17,816 nt of DNA, taken from positions 1 through 17,816 of the forward strand of contig JAEZLJ010000080.1 of NCBI GenBank assembly GCA_023415275.1, in the 5' to 3' direction. The notes beneath the pieces are model-generated. The model searched no databases. It was not told where the DNA came from and saw nothing but the letters and a program-made list of their open reading frames with translations. Positions 7,643 to 14,852 of this stretch are shown here, in pieces. This DNA comes from Bacteroidota bacterium (GTDB lineage: Bacteria; Bacteroidota; Bacteroidia; Chitinophagales; Chitinophagaceae). Position 1 is the stretch's first letter. Each line of letters begins with the position of its first letter. Made by a program: the position numbers and the translations under genes.

Positions 7643-8449
7643 TCACACCGTAACATCAAGCGTTTGCCTGTGTACATCAGTGACCATTGGTGGCGGTTCT
7701 TTGGAAAACATGGAGAAAACCAGGTACAATACAAAGATGACAGGAACAGCCAGCCATTTCAGCAGAATGAGGCTTATCACTGATATGATCAATAAAATAT
7801 ACTTGACCGAATTGTTCTTAAAGGAGTAATCGGTGAATTTGAAGGCCATGAAGCTCCTGTTGCTGACCATTAAATAACTCACGGCAATGATGACAAAATA
7901 CAGGAACCAGACATTAATAAAGAGTTGTTGCAGGCCCAAAGATTCGTACCAGATAATAAGGGGAAAAGAAGCGATCAGTAAACCTGCCGCAGGACATGGA
8001 ACACCCTTAAAGCTATAAGTTTGATTGGTGCTGATATTGAACTTGGCCAGTCTCCAGGCTACGGCTGCAGAGAAAATGAAAGCAGGCAATAAGGCCAAAA
8101 ATGAGACATCCAGTCCATTTTCCTCCCGCGCATAACCGATACGTAACAATTGGTATAAGATCATACCCGGAGCCACACCGAAACTTACCACATCGCATAA
8201 TGAATCCAGTTGCTTGCCTTTTTCCGAATTGGCTTTCAGCATGCGGGCCAGGAAGCCGTCGAGGAAATCAATGACGGCAGCACCGAAAAGAAAAAGAGAG
8301 CCCTGCCAGATCTTTTCGGGCAAAGTAACTTGAGAAGCACCCATATTATCAAGCACCACGATGGTTTCACCGGTTTGAAGTATAAGCACTATGGCAATAC
8401 AACCGAAAATGAGATTGATAAGTGTAAAAATATTAGGGATCTGTTTCAT
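7643..8449 (-). CDS. pssA: CDP-diacylglycerol-serine O-phosphatidyltransferase
   Basis: Makes phosphatidylserine, the precursor of phosphatidylethanolamine, from CDP-diacylglycerol and serine at the inner membrane. 268 residues. The CDP-alcohol phosphotransferase signature D-x2-D-G-x2-A-R-x8-G-x3-D-x3-D is complete: D61, D64, G65, A68, R69, G78, D82, D86. Around it are about seven or eight hydrophobic segments, and KQIPNIFTLINLIFGCIAI at the N-terminus is typical of PssA. The other family members with this signature (phosphatidylglycerophosphate or cardiolipin synthases) usually have a different N-terminal pattern. pepP lies upstream behind a terminator, so pssA most likely starts from its own promoter at 8484-8491. 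No decarboxylase gene (psd) is adjacent. Confidence 0.92.
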   Translation of the reverse strand: MKQIPNIFTLINLIFGCIAIVLILQTGETIVVLDNMGASQVTLPEKIWQGSLFLFGAAVIDFLDGFLARMLKANSEKGKQLDSLCDVVSFGVAPGMILYQLLRIGYAREENGLDVSFLALLPAFIFSAAVAWRLAKFNISTNQTYSFKGVPCPAAGLLIASFPLIIWYESLGLQQLFINVWFLYFVIIAVSYLMVSNRSFMAFKFTDYSFKNNSVKYILLIISVISLILLKWLAVPVIFVLYLVFSMFSKEPPPMVTDVHRQTLDVTV

Positions 8450-8483
8450 GCTCTTTCCCCGGCAGGGGTATATAATTAATCAA

Positions 8484-8491
8484 CAAATATA
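8484..8491 (-). promoter_or_regulatory. -7 box of pssA, inside the tail of the pepP terminator
   Basis: Minus strand TATATTTG, an exact match to TAnnTTTG, 34 bases before the pssA ATG. It starts six bases after the pepP terminator stem, so the T-rich tail of that terminator (TTTCTTATATATTTG) forms part of the promoter. No good -33 TTTG is seen at the usual distance. Confidence 0.5.
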
Positions 8492-8497
8492 TAAGAA

Positions 8498-8517
8498 AGC
8501 CCCACTAAGATGGGGCT
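8498..8517 (-). terminator. Intrinsic terminator of pepP
   Basis: A 7-bp stem AGCCCCA (8498-8504) with TGGGGCT (8511-8517) and a 6-base loop. On the minus strand it is followed by TTTCTTATAT. It begins five bases after the pepP stop codon. Confidence 0.85.
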
Positions 8518-8522
8518 AATGC

Positions 8523-9812
8523 TTATTTAGCCATGGCAGCTTCAATTTCTTCCACCGTGATGGGAATCCCTTCAAAAAGGTCGACGTTTCCGTTTTCAGT
8601 GATCCATATATTGTTTTCGATCCTGATGCCCATACCTTCCTCTTCAATATAAATTCCGGGTTCCACTGTAAACAACATTCCTGCTTTAATGGGTTCTGTA
8701 CGTGAGCCAAGGTCGTGCACATCTATGCCCAGGTGATGAGAAATACCATGATACAAGTATTTTCGGTAAGCCCTGTTGTCAGGGTCTTCGTTCTTCACAT
8801 CACTTTCCTTCAACAATCCTATCTGGATAAATAACTTGGTAGCCTCATCCCCTACCTTTTCAGTATAATCCACTATGGAAATACCTGGCTTCAATAATGA
8901 TTTAGCATAATTATGCAATTGAAGACAGGCGTTATACACTTCCTTTTGCCTTGGTGAGAATTTTCCATTTACAGGAATGGTGCGTGTGAGGTCGGCGTTG
9001 TAACCGCCATAGGAAGCTCCAAAATCCATTAGCACCAACTCACCATCCTTACATTCCTGGTTATTGGAAACGTAGTGCAGCGTACGTGCCCTGTCTCCAC
9101 TGGCTATGATGCTGCCATAAGCTTCTCCCGTGGCTCTTTGAGAAAGAAAAGAATGAATGATCTCAGCTTCTATTTCATATTCCATAACACCGGGATGAAT
9201 AAACTTCATGACCCGGAGAAATGCATTATGAGTGATCTCAACCGCTTTTTTAGTAACCTCTACTTCGTATTGCGTTTTTATACCTCTCAACTCCTTCATC
9301 AGCTTTGCAGCCCTTTCGTATTGGTGCAAAGGATAACGGCTTTTCATCTCATCCACAAAGCGGTAATCGCGGGAACGTACCAGGCTGGCCTTCCGGTCAT
9401 TTTCATTAGTATCGAGGTAAATAGTATCTGCCAGGTGAATCCAGGTTTGCAGCAGGGCATCTATAGTATCGAGCCAAACTATGGTTTGAATACCACTCAT
9501 TTCTATGGCTTCTTCCCTGCGCAGGCGTTTTCCATCCCATTTTTCCTTTAATTCCACCGGTCTAACCAGCACCAGCACCTCACGGAATTTTGGATCGGGG
9601 TTATCCGGAAATAAAACCACCATGGTATCTTCCTGGGTTATGCCACACAACCAGTACAGGTCACTGTTTTGCTTAAATGGGTGCAACGCATCACCATTAC
9701 TGGGCACTTCATCATTGCTTACAAAAATGGCAATGGAAGCGGGCTTCATCTTTTCTATAAATCGGCGCCTGTTGGTTTTGAATAACACCGGGTTTAAAGG
9801 CAGATTTTTCAT
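8523..9812 (-). CDS. pepP: Xaa-Pro aminopeptidase (M24B, PepP type)
   Basis: Cytoplasmic dinuclear-metal peptidase that removes an N-terminal residue in front of proline. 429 residues, the usual length, with no signal peptide. The N-terminal AMP_N domain (about 5-140) contains NSDLYWLCGI and the C-terminal pita-bread domain carries the five metal ligands: D263 and D274 in MDFGASYGGYNADLTRT, H359 in GISHHLGIDVHD, E384 in FTVEPGIYIE, and E399 in GIRIENN. The start at 9812 gives the usual N-terminal length for the family. A possible -7 box (TACTTTG on the minus strand, 9836-9842) lies 23 bases upstream. It is divergent from pckA and has its own terminator, so it is probably transcribed alone. 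Confidence 0.95.
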   Translation of the reverse strand: MKNLPLNPVLFKTNRRRFIEKMKPASIAIFVSNDEVPSNGDALHPFKQNSDLYWLCGITQEDTMVVLFPDNPDPKFREVLVLVRPVELKEKWDGKRLRREEAIEMSGIQTIVWLDTIDALLQTWIHLADTIYLDTNENDRKASLVRSRDYRFVDEMKSRYPLHQYERAAKLMKELRGIKTQYEVEVTKKAVEITHNAFLRVMKFIHPGVMEYEIEAEIIHSFLSQRATGEAYGSIIASGDRARTLHYVSNNQECKDGELVLMDFGASYGGYNADLTRTIPVNGKFSPRQKEVYNACLQLHNYAKSLLKPGISIVDYTEKVGDEATKLFIQIGLLKESDVKNEDPDNRAYRKYLYHGISHHLGIDVHDLGSRTEPIKAGMLFTVEPGIYIEEEGMGIRIENNIWITENGNVDLFEGIPITVEEIEAAMAK

Positions 9813-9835
9813 GTTCGTTTTATTTTAAACACGGG

Positions 9836-9842
9836 CAAAGTA
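9836..9842 (-). promoter_or_regulatory. Possible -7 box of pepP
   Basis: Minus strand TACTTTG, a one-base-short version of TAnnTTTG like the one seen for tgt, 23 bases before the pepP start. No TTTG at 19 bases upstream, so support is moderate. The rest of the 271-base gap to pckA shows nothing clear. Confidence 0.35.
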
Positions 9843-10048
9843 ACCGAAATGATGATACTTATTTGCTGACCGTATGCTTTTTTTTCATTTTCACAAGTGA
9901 CAGACAACTGCTTTATGCCCTTAAAAATAAAGTGGAGGATTATTTTGCCGCCAACTGAGTAAAAGTTTCTGCATATTTTTTTAAGGGATACTGATAAGCT
10001 CAATGTGTATATAAGACACTTGTGAAAGGCATGAAATTATTATAGACT

Positions 10049-10056
10049 TAACTTTG
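10049..10056 (+). promoter_or_regulatory. -7 box of pckA
   Basis: TAACTTTG matches TAnnTTTG exactly and lies 27 bases before the pckA ATG, leaving a leader of about 20 bases rich in A and T and without a Shine-Dalgarno sequence. The nearest TTG upstream (10020-10022) is too far for the usual 19-base spacing. Confidence 0.55.
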
Positions 10057-10083
10057 TACTTTATTTAAAACGATTGCTATTAT

Positions 10084-11688
10084 ATGTCAGTACCTACTAT
10101 TACTATCTCGAAAGAGAAGTTAGTGAGGCTTGGTTTGCACCAAACCGAAAGCGTTCACTACCAATCCACACCCGAAGAATTGATCCAGGATGCACTTAGA
10201 TTAGGAGAAGGTCAATTAACAGATGCGGGAGCCCTGGCCATATGCACAGGGGAATTCACAGGACGATCACCTAACGACAAATTCACTGTAAAAGATGAGG
10301 TCACGGAGCACACGGTCCATTGGAACAACTTCAATATTCCAATTGAGGAGCAGTATTTTTTGATCATCCATAAGAAGATGATGGATTACCTGAATGGTAA
10401 GAAAGAAGTGTGGGTAAGAGATTGCTATGCCTGCGCAGACCCCCGCTACCGGTTGAACATCAGGGTGATCACGGAAAGACCTTCCACCAATTTATTTGCT
10501 TATAACATGTTTCTGCGGCCTACAGAGGAGGAACTGGATAATTTTAAACCAGAATGGCATGTGATCTCTGCACCCGACCTTCGACTGGACCCAAAGGAAT
10601 GTGGTATCCGGCAATACAATGCAGTAATCGTTTCATTTAAACATAGAACTGTGTTGATAGCCGGCACCGGCTATACAGGTGAAACCAAAAAGGGAATTTT
10701 TGGAGTACTGAATTATATTTTACCCCAGGAAAAGAATGTATTAAGTATGCATTGCTCTGCCAATGTGGGTGAAGAGGGAGATACAGCCATATTTTTCGGG
10801 TTGAGCGGAACAGGCAAGACCACACTCAGTGCAGATCCTAATAGAAAGCTGATTGGCGATGATGAACATGGGTGGGCCGCCGATGGCGTGTTCAATTTTG
10901 AGGGTGGTTGTTACGCTAAGTTGATCAACCTGTCACCAAAGAATGAACCTGAGATCTATAATGCTATCAGACCAGGTGCTATTGTGGAAAATGTAAAATT
11001 CTACGAGGGTACCAATCAAATCAATTTTAGCGATGGGTCTATTACGGAAAATACCCGCGTGTCTTACCCTATCGAATTTATCAGTAATGCTAAAGAAGAA
11101 TCCATAGGTGACATACCGAAGAACCTTTTCTTTTTGACCTGTGATGCCTATGGTGTACTGCCACCGATATCAAAACTGACCAAAGAGCAAGCCATGTATC
11201 AATTCATTTCAGGCTATACGGCAAAAGTGGCAGGGACTGAAGAAGGCGTAATAGAACCTAAACCCACATTCAGTGCTTGTTTTGGCGCCCCATTCTTACC
11301 ACTTCATCCGGGTAAGTATGCTGAGATGCTTGGACAGAAAATGGAAAAGCATGATGTAAATGTGTGGTTAGTGAATACCGGTTGGAACGGTGGTCCGTAC
11401 GGTATAGGCAAGCGCATGAAGCTGGCTTATACCCGGAGTATGATCACAGCCGCCATATCGGGAAACCTGGACCAGGTGGAAATGCAATCAGACCCTGTTT
11501 TTAATCTGGCTATACCCATGGAAGTACCTGGTGTGCCTTCAGAATTATTATTCCCAAGGAATACCTGGGCTGACAAGCATGCCTATGATGAAAAAGCCCT
11601 GTTCCTGGCCAACCTCTTTAAAAAGAATTTTGAAAAATATGCATCGGGGGTCAGTGGAGATGTAATAGCTGCAGGGCCTAATATTTAA
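10084..11688 (+). CDS. pckA: Phosphoenolpyruvate carboxykinase (ATP)
   Basis: Interconverts oxaloacetate and phosphoenolpyruvate with ATP/ADP, the gateway to gluconeogenesis. 534 residues, typical for the ATP-dependent family. Visible parts: the oxaloacetate-binding GRSPNDKF (60-67), the kinase-1a P-loop GLSGTGKTT (239-247) with K245 and T246, the kinase-2 metal site GDDEHGW (D259, D260), and the adenine-region RVSYPIEFI. The C-terminal NTGWNGGPYGIGKRM segment is also canonical. These rule out the GTP-dependent family, which lacks GLSGTGKTT. The gene stands alone between a divergent peptidase and a strong terminator. A carbon-source response would be expected from known biology, but I see no operator I can name. 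Confidence 0.98.
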   Translation: MSVPTITISKEKLVRLGLHQTESVHYQSTPEELIQDALRLGEGQLTDAGALAICTGEFTGRSPNDKFTVKDEVTEHTVHWNNFNIPIEEQYFLIIHKKMMDYLNGKKEVWVRDCYACADPRYRLNIRVITERPSTNLFAYNMFLRPTEEELDNFKPEWHVISAPDLRLDPKECGIRQYNAVIVSFKHRTVLIAGTGYTGETKKGIFGVLNYILPQEKNVLSMHCSANVGEEGDTAIFFGLSGTGKTTLSADPNRKLIGDDEHGWAADGVFNFEGGCYAKLINLSPKNEPEIYNAIRPGAIVENVKFYEGTNQINFSDGSITENTRVSYPIEFISNAKEESIGDIPKNLFFLTCDAYGVLPPISKLTKEQAMYQFISGYTAKVAGTEEGVIEPKPTFSACFGAPFLPLHPGKYAEMLGQKMEKHDVNVWLVNTGWNGGPYGIGKRMKLAYTRSMITAAISGNLDQVEMQSDPVFNLAIPMEVPGVPSELLFPRNTWADKHAYDEKALFLANLFKKNFEKYASGVSGDVIAAGPNI

Positions 11689-11999
11689 ATCTCTTATTTG
11701 GTTATAATGAAAACCCTCCTTTCCGGAGGGTTTTCTATTTGGCACCTGTTAAATTGGCTACTTTACCTGTTTTGAAACCATAGACAATAGTGACCGTGGA
11801 AGAAAGAAATGCATTTTCCCTAGTGAGAAACAATAAAAGTATCAACCCATTCATCTATAAAATAGAAGCATAGAACGATGACCGCCCATGGTTTCATCTT
11901 CATTTAACGTTGGATACAAATTCTCTTTTTTATTTTTATTTTAACCTATTAGGAATAAGCCCATCATAATTTTTAGAATCTGATAAGCGTTAGACCACT
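11689..11999. other. 311-base gap after pckA
   Basis: Holds the pckA terminator at 11710-11734 and nothing else convincing. Around 11905-11912 TAACGTTG is one base off the -7 consensus and could drive the next gene with a leader of roughly 80 bases. The segment 11925-11945 is very T-rich. No open frame of note and no tRNA-like fold was found. Confidence 0.55.
11710..11734 (+). terminator. Intrinsic terminator of pckA
   Basis: A 10-bp stem AAAACCCTCC (11710-11719) with GGAGGGTTTT (11725-11734), a 5-base loop, then CTATTT. It lies 21 bases past the pckA stop codon. The A-run on the left side would also let it work on the opposite strand. Confidence 0.9.
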
Positions 12000-12599
12000 A
12001 TGAGCCACCACCACCTAATTTTAATTTTAATCCTTGCTCTTAATTTTTCGGGCACACCAGGAACTACAGTTCCCGCAAAGAAGGTAGCAGCAGCTACTGA
12101 AAAGGTGATCACCCCACGGGAAGAAAATGAAGAATTTATTCCATGGACCATCACCCGCCGGCTGGAATGGGAAGATTTCTTATGTGCACCCAAGAACAAT
12201 ACGGATGCAGTAGCCTCTACCAGCACTTCTTTAGGTATAGCCTACCAGGTGGAAGATGGACAGCTTACTTATTCCATTAGCTGCAACTTTTCCAAGCACA
12301 AGTCGTGGGGATTACTGAAAACAGAATATATCTTATCCCACGAACAGGGGCATTTTGACATTACCGAGATCTTTGCCAGGAAGCTGTATAAAGCACTTTC
12401 CGAGTACCAGTTCAACCGCCGAACCTATCGCAAGGACGTCAACGATATCTATAAAGCGATAGTGGAGGAAAAGGAGAATATGCAGGCTGATTATGATGGA
12501 GAATCAGATCATAGCCGCAACAGGAGAATACAGTATGACTGGTTGCAAAAGATAGATCAAATGCTGGATGAGACTGCCCCCTATGCCAATTATCCTTAA
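12000..12599 (+). CDS. DUF922-type putative secreted zinc protease
   Basis: 199 residues. The N-terminus (SHHHLILILILALNFSGTP) looks like an export signal, though its basic region is weak. The central part contains RRLEWEDFLC, a common opening of DUF922 proteins, and then LSHEQGHFDITEIFAR, where HEQGH (114-118) is an HExxH zinc motif with the HFDI continuation typical of that family. The C-terminal third is charged and helical. From the motif I infer a periplasmic metallopeptidase or an inactive relative; the substrate is unknown. A third zinc ligand cannot be picked with certainty; E122 or D119 nearby are candidates. It stands between the pckA terminator and a convergent kinase gene only 29 bases away, so context says little about its job. 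Confidence 0.78.
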   Translation: MSHHHLILILILALNFSGTPGTTVPAKKVAAATEKVITPREENEEFIPWTITRRLEWEDFLCAPKNNTDAVASTSTSLGIAYQVEDGQLTYSISCNFSKHKSWGLLKTEYILSHEQGHFDITEIFARKLYKALSEYQFNRRTYRKDVNDIYKAIVEEKENMQADYDGESDHSRNRRIQYDWLQKIDQMLDETAPYANYP

Positions 12600-12628
12600 T
12601 CTTTACTGGTAGCCTAATAAAAAGTGTT

Positions 12629-13264
12629 TTAAAAAAGGCCATAAAGCTGGGCATCTATCTTACTCATGATAATGCCAAGGTCTTCTTCTTTTTCACCAAA
12701 CTTATTTTCGTCCACATTTATAATTAAAAGAGGACCTTCTTTATAAGAATCAATCCATTTGGTGTAGTATTCATTCAAGCGCTTTAAATAGTCCAGCCTT
12801 ATATTTTCTTCGTATTCCCTTCCTCTTTTTTGGATCTGGCCAACCAGGGTAGGTACAGAAGCCTGTAAATAAATAAGAAGATCCGGTGGCTGTACCATGG
12901 ACTTCAGCGTTTGAAAGAAGCTATAATAATTTTCAAAATCCCTTTTACTCATCAAGCCCATTTCGTGCAGGTTCGGAGCAAAAATGTTGGCATCTTCATA
13001 GATGGTCCTGTCCTGGATAATGGTTTCGCTACCCCTGTGTATTTCTAACAACTGGTTGATACGGCTGTTTAAAAAATAGATCTGCAACTGGAAGCTCCAG
13101 CGGGGCATATCTTCATAAAAGTCATTCAGGTAAGGGTTATGATCGACATCCTCGAAATGAGGGATCCATTTATAGTGTTTACTAAGTAGTTGGGTAAGCG
13201 TGGTTTTTCCTGCACCAATATTTCCAGCTATTGCAATATGCTTTGGTTTTTTACTTTTTGCCAT
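12629..13264 (-). CDS. Deoxynucleoside kinase (dCK/dGK family)
   Basis: Phosphorylates deoxynucleosides in the salvage of DNA precursors. 211 residues, the usual bacterial length. The P-loop is GNIGAGKTT (14-22), followed by an acidic FEDVDHNPYL substrate region, the catalytic DR in QDRTIYEDANIF, and the LID arginines in QKRGREYEENIRLDYL. These are shared with deoxyadenosine and deoxyguanosine kinases of Gram-positive bacteria, but I cannot assign the base preference. The stop lies 29 bases from the convergent DUF922 gene with no hairpin between them, so the two transcripts may overlap at their ends. A possible -7 box (TATTTTG) lies at 13306-13312. trpS ends 89 bases upstream on the same strand. 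Confidence 0.92.
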   Translation of the reverse strand: MAKSKKPKHIAIAGNIGAGKTTLTQLLSKHYKWIPHFEDVDHNPYLNDFYEDMPRWSFQLQIYFLNSRINQLLEIHRGSETIIQDRTIYEDANIFAPNLHEMGLMSKRDFENYYSFFQTLKSMVQPPDLLIYLQASVPTLVGQIQKRGREYEENIRLDYLKRLNEYYTKWIDSYKEGPLLIINVDENKFGEKEEDLGIIMSKIDAQLYGLF

Positions 13265-13305
13265 AAAAAAAGGTCGGGACTAACAATTTATTGGTTCGAG
13301 GCGCA

Positions 13306-13312
13306 CAAAATA
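13306..13312 (-). promoter_or_regulatory. Possible -7 box of the deoxynucleoside kinase gene
   Basis: Minus strand TATTTTG resembles TAnnTTTG (one base short), 41 bases before the kinase ATG. No -33 TTTG at 19 bases. It fits a promoter placed between trpS and the kinase gene, but the A/T-rich setting makes chance likely. Confidence 0.3.
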
Positions 13313-13353
13313 GAATTTAGTACCGAGATTTATAAGTAAAGTTTATTTTTTGC

Positions 13354-14355
13354 TTAATAGTATTTCAGCCCGGTTAACTCATTGGCTGCTTTGATAGTTT
13401 TTATAGAACTGATACGGGCTTTTTCCGTTCCCTCTTCCATGATCTTTTTCAGAAATTTTTCATCATTCCTGATATCAGTAGCCTTTTCGCGAATAGGCGC
13501 AATGAAGCGGACCATATCCTCAGCCAATTGCTTCTTCATATCGCCATACCGGATATTGGCTTTATCGAAATCTTCACGGAATTTAGTAACCGTTTGTTCC
13601 TCACTTACCAAACTCATGATCTGGAAGATGTTTTTTATGTAATCCGGCATTTCGGAGTTGGGTTCAGTAGGACCACTGTCTGTCTTGGCCTTCATTACCT
13701 TTTTGCGAATCAGGTCATCGTCATCTGCCAGGTATAATGTAGCATATTGGTTCTCGCTTTTACTCATTTTACCTGCACCGTCCAGGCTTGGAACTTTAAC
13801 CAGTTCAGCTCCAAAATTAAAGGCCTGTGGTTCCGGGAAAAGCTCACCATACCTATGATTAAAGCGTTGGGCAAAGTTCCTGGCCATCTCCAGGTGCTGC
13901 TCCTGGTCTTTACCCACAGGCACATATTTAGCCTTATGAATCAATATATCCGCCGCCATGAGTACAGGATAGGTCAGCAAGCCTGTATTCACATTCTGAG
14001 GATTCAAACGCACTTTATCTTTAAAGGTCACGGTCTTTTCAAGCTCACCTTTATAGGACAGCATATTCAAGAGCAGATACAATTCAGCAATTTCAGGAAT
14101 GGAACTTTGAACATACAGGCTCACTTTGTTGGGATCCAGTCCTGCTGCAATATTCTCAGCTATCACCCTTAACACGCTTTCCTTAAGCCCTTTGGTATCG
14201 GGATGTGTGGTGAGTGAATGCCAGTCGGCCACAAAGAAATAACATTCATAATCCTCCTGCATGCGAACATAATTGCGCATGGCACCAAAGTAATTTCCCA
14301 GGTGTAAAAAACCAGTGGGCCTGATCCCACTTACTACGATCTCTTTTGCAGCCAT
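13354..14355 (-). CDS. trpS: Tryptophan-tRNA ligase
   Basis: Charges tRNA-Trp with tryptophan at the cost of ATP. 333 residues, normal for bacteria. It is a class I synthetase: SGIRPTGFLHLGNYFGAM carries the HIGH-type motif as HLGN (18-21), and GKMSKSE carries KMSKS (196-200). The tryptophan pocket segments YECYFFVADWHSLTTH and LMAADILIHKAKYVPVGKDQEQHLEM are typical. The frame continues to 14400, but the ATG at 14355 gives the family start (MAAKEIVVSGIRPTG) and a -7 box lies just upstream. Divergent from gatC across 190 bases. Confidence 0.97.
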   Translation of the reverse strand: MAAKEIVVSGIRPTGFLHLGNYFGAMRNYVRMQEDYECYFFVADWHSLTTHPDTKGLKESVLRVIAENIAAGLDPNKVSLYVQSSIPEIAELYLLLNMLSYKGELEKTVTFKDKVRLNPQNVNTGLLTYPVLMAADILIHKAKYVPVGKDQEQHLEMARNFAQRFNHRYGELFPEPQAFNFGAELVKVPSLDGAGKMSKSENQYATLYLADDDDLIRKKVMKAKTDSGPTEPNSEMPDYIKNIFQIMSLVSEEQTVTKFREDFDKANIRYGDMKKQLAEDMVRFIAPIREKATDIRNDEKFLKKIMEEGTEKARISSIKTIKAANELTGLKYY

Positions 14356-14374
14356 ATTTGCCTTTTTCGGACCG

Positions 14375-14382
14375 CGAAGATA
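14375..14382 (-). promoter_or_regulatory. -7 box of trpS
   Basis: Minus strand TATCTTCG, seven of eight matches to TAnnTTTG and identical to the box before the glycosyltransferase gene. It is 19 bases before the ATG at 14355, which supports that start over the one at 14400. A TTGAC sequence upstream is closer than the usual -33 position. Confidence 0.45.
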
Positions 14383-14533
14383 AGAAGTATGCCTAGTCAA
14401 TGCAGCTTCTTTGGCCTTATCGTTCAGGAGTTTGTAGGAAGTATCATTGCAAAACCTGGCGAACTTGAATCAATAGCAGGCCATTTACAGTGCCGGCTAT
14501 CCAAAAGCATAAATTCTAAACTGAATCTGTACT

Positions 14534-14541
14534 TATATTTG
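14534..14541 (+). promoter_or_regulatory. -7 box of the gatC operon
   Basis: TATATTTG matches TAnnTTTG exactly and ends only four bases before the gatC ATG at 14546. Transcription would be expected to begin at about the start codon itself, which points to a leaderless or nearly leaderless message. No -33 TTTG is present at the standard distance. Confidence 0.5.
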
Positions 14542-14545
14542 TTTC

Positions 14546-14842
14546 ATGCAGGTAGATGACGCCCTTATTACTAAATTATCCCGTCTGGCAATGCTGGAAT
14601 TTGATGAAGCAGAAAAAGAAGAGATCAAGGCAGATCTTGCAAAAATGATAGGATTTGTGGACAAGCTCAAGGAGTTGGACACTTCAGGTATTGAGCCATT
14701 GCTACATATGACAGCCAATAACAACATGCTTCGGGAAGATGAAGTAAAGAACATGCTTTCGCAGCAGGAGGCTTTGAAAAATGCCCCTTTGCACGACAAC
14801 CAGTTCTTTAAAGTACCTAAAGTGATCAAAAAACCAGAATAA
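14546..14842 (+). CDS. gatC: Asp/Glu-tRNA amidotransferase subunit C (GatC)
   Basis: Small belt subunit of GatCAB, which converts Glu-tRNA-Gln (and often Asp-tRNA-Asn) to the amidated form; GatC holds GatA and GatB together. 98 residues, the usual size. The family pattern is complete: DDALITKLSRLAMLEFDEAE at the N-terminus, the KMIGFVDKLKELDTSGIEPL core, and the LREDEV....NAP....FFKVPKVI tail. The N-terminal helix is needed for the fold, which supports the ATG at 14546 although a promoter box lies directly before it. gatA and gatB are not in this window. The ABC ATPase gene begins 10 bases after the stop, so the two are surely co-transcribed. Confidence 0.94.
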   Translation: MQVDDALITKLSRLAMLEFDEAEKEEIKADLAKMIGFVDKLKELDTSGIEPLLHMTANNNMLREDEVKNMLSQQEALKNAPLHDNQFFKVPKVIKKPE

Positions 14843-14852
14843 CCTATTAGTA

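Noticed and set aside
9809..10003. 64-codon minus-strand frame between pepP and pckA
   Set aside because: It overlaps the pepP start region, has a low-complexity composition and no recognisable domain. The gap is better read as two divergent promoter regions.
14401..14545. Possible tRNA or small RNA gene in the trpS-gatC gap
   Set aside because: I could not fold any cloverleaf or find a conserved T-loop; nothing but the promoter boxes is supported.
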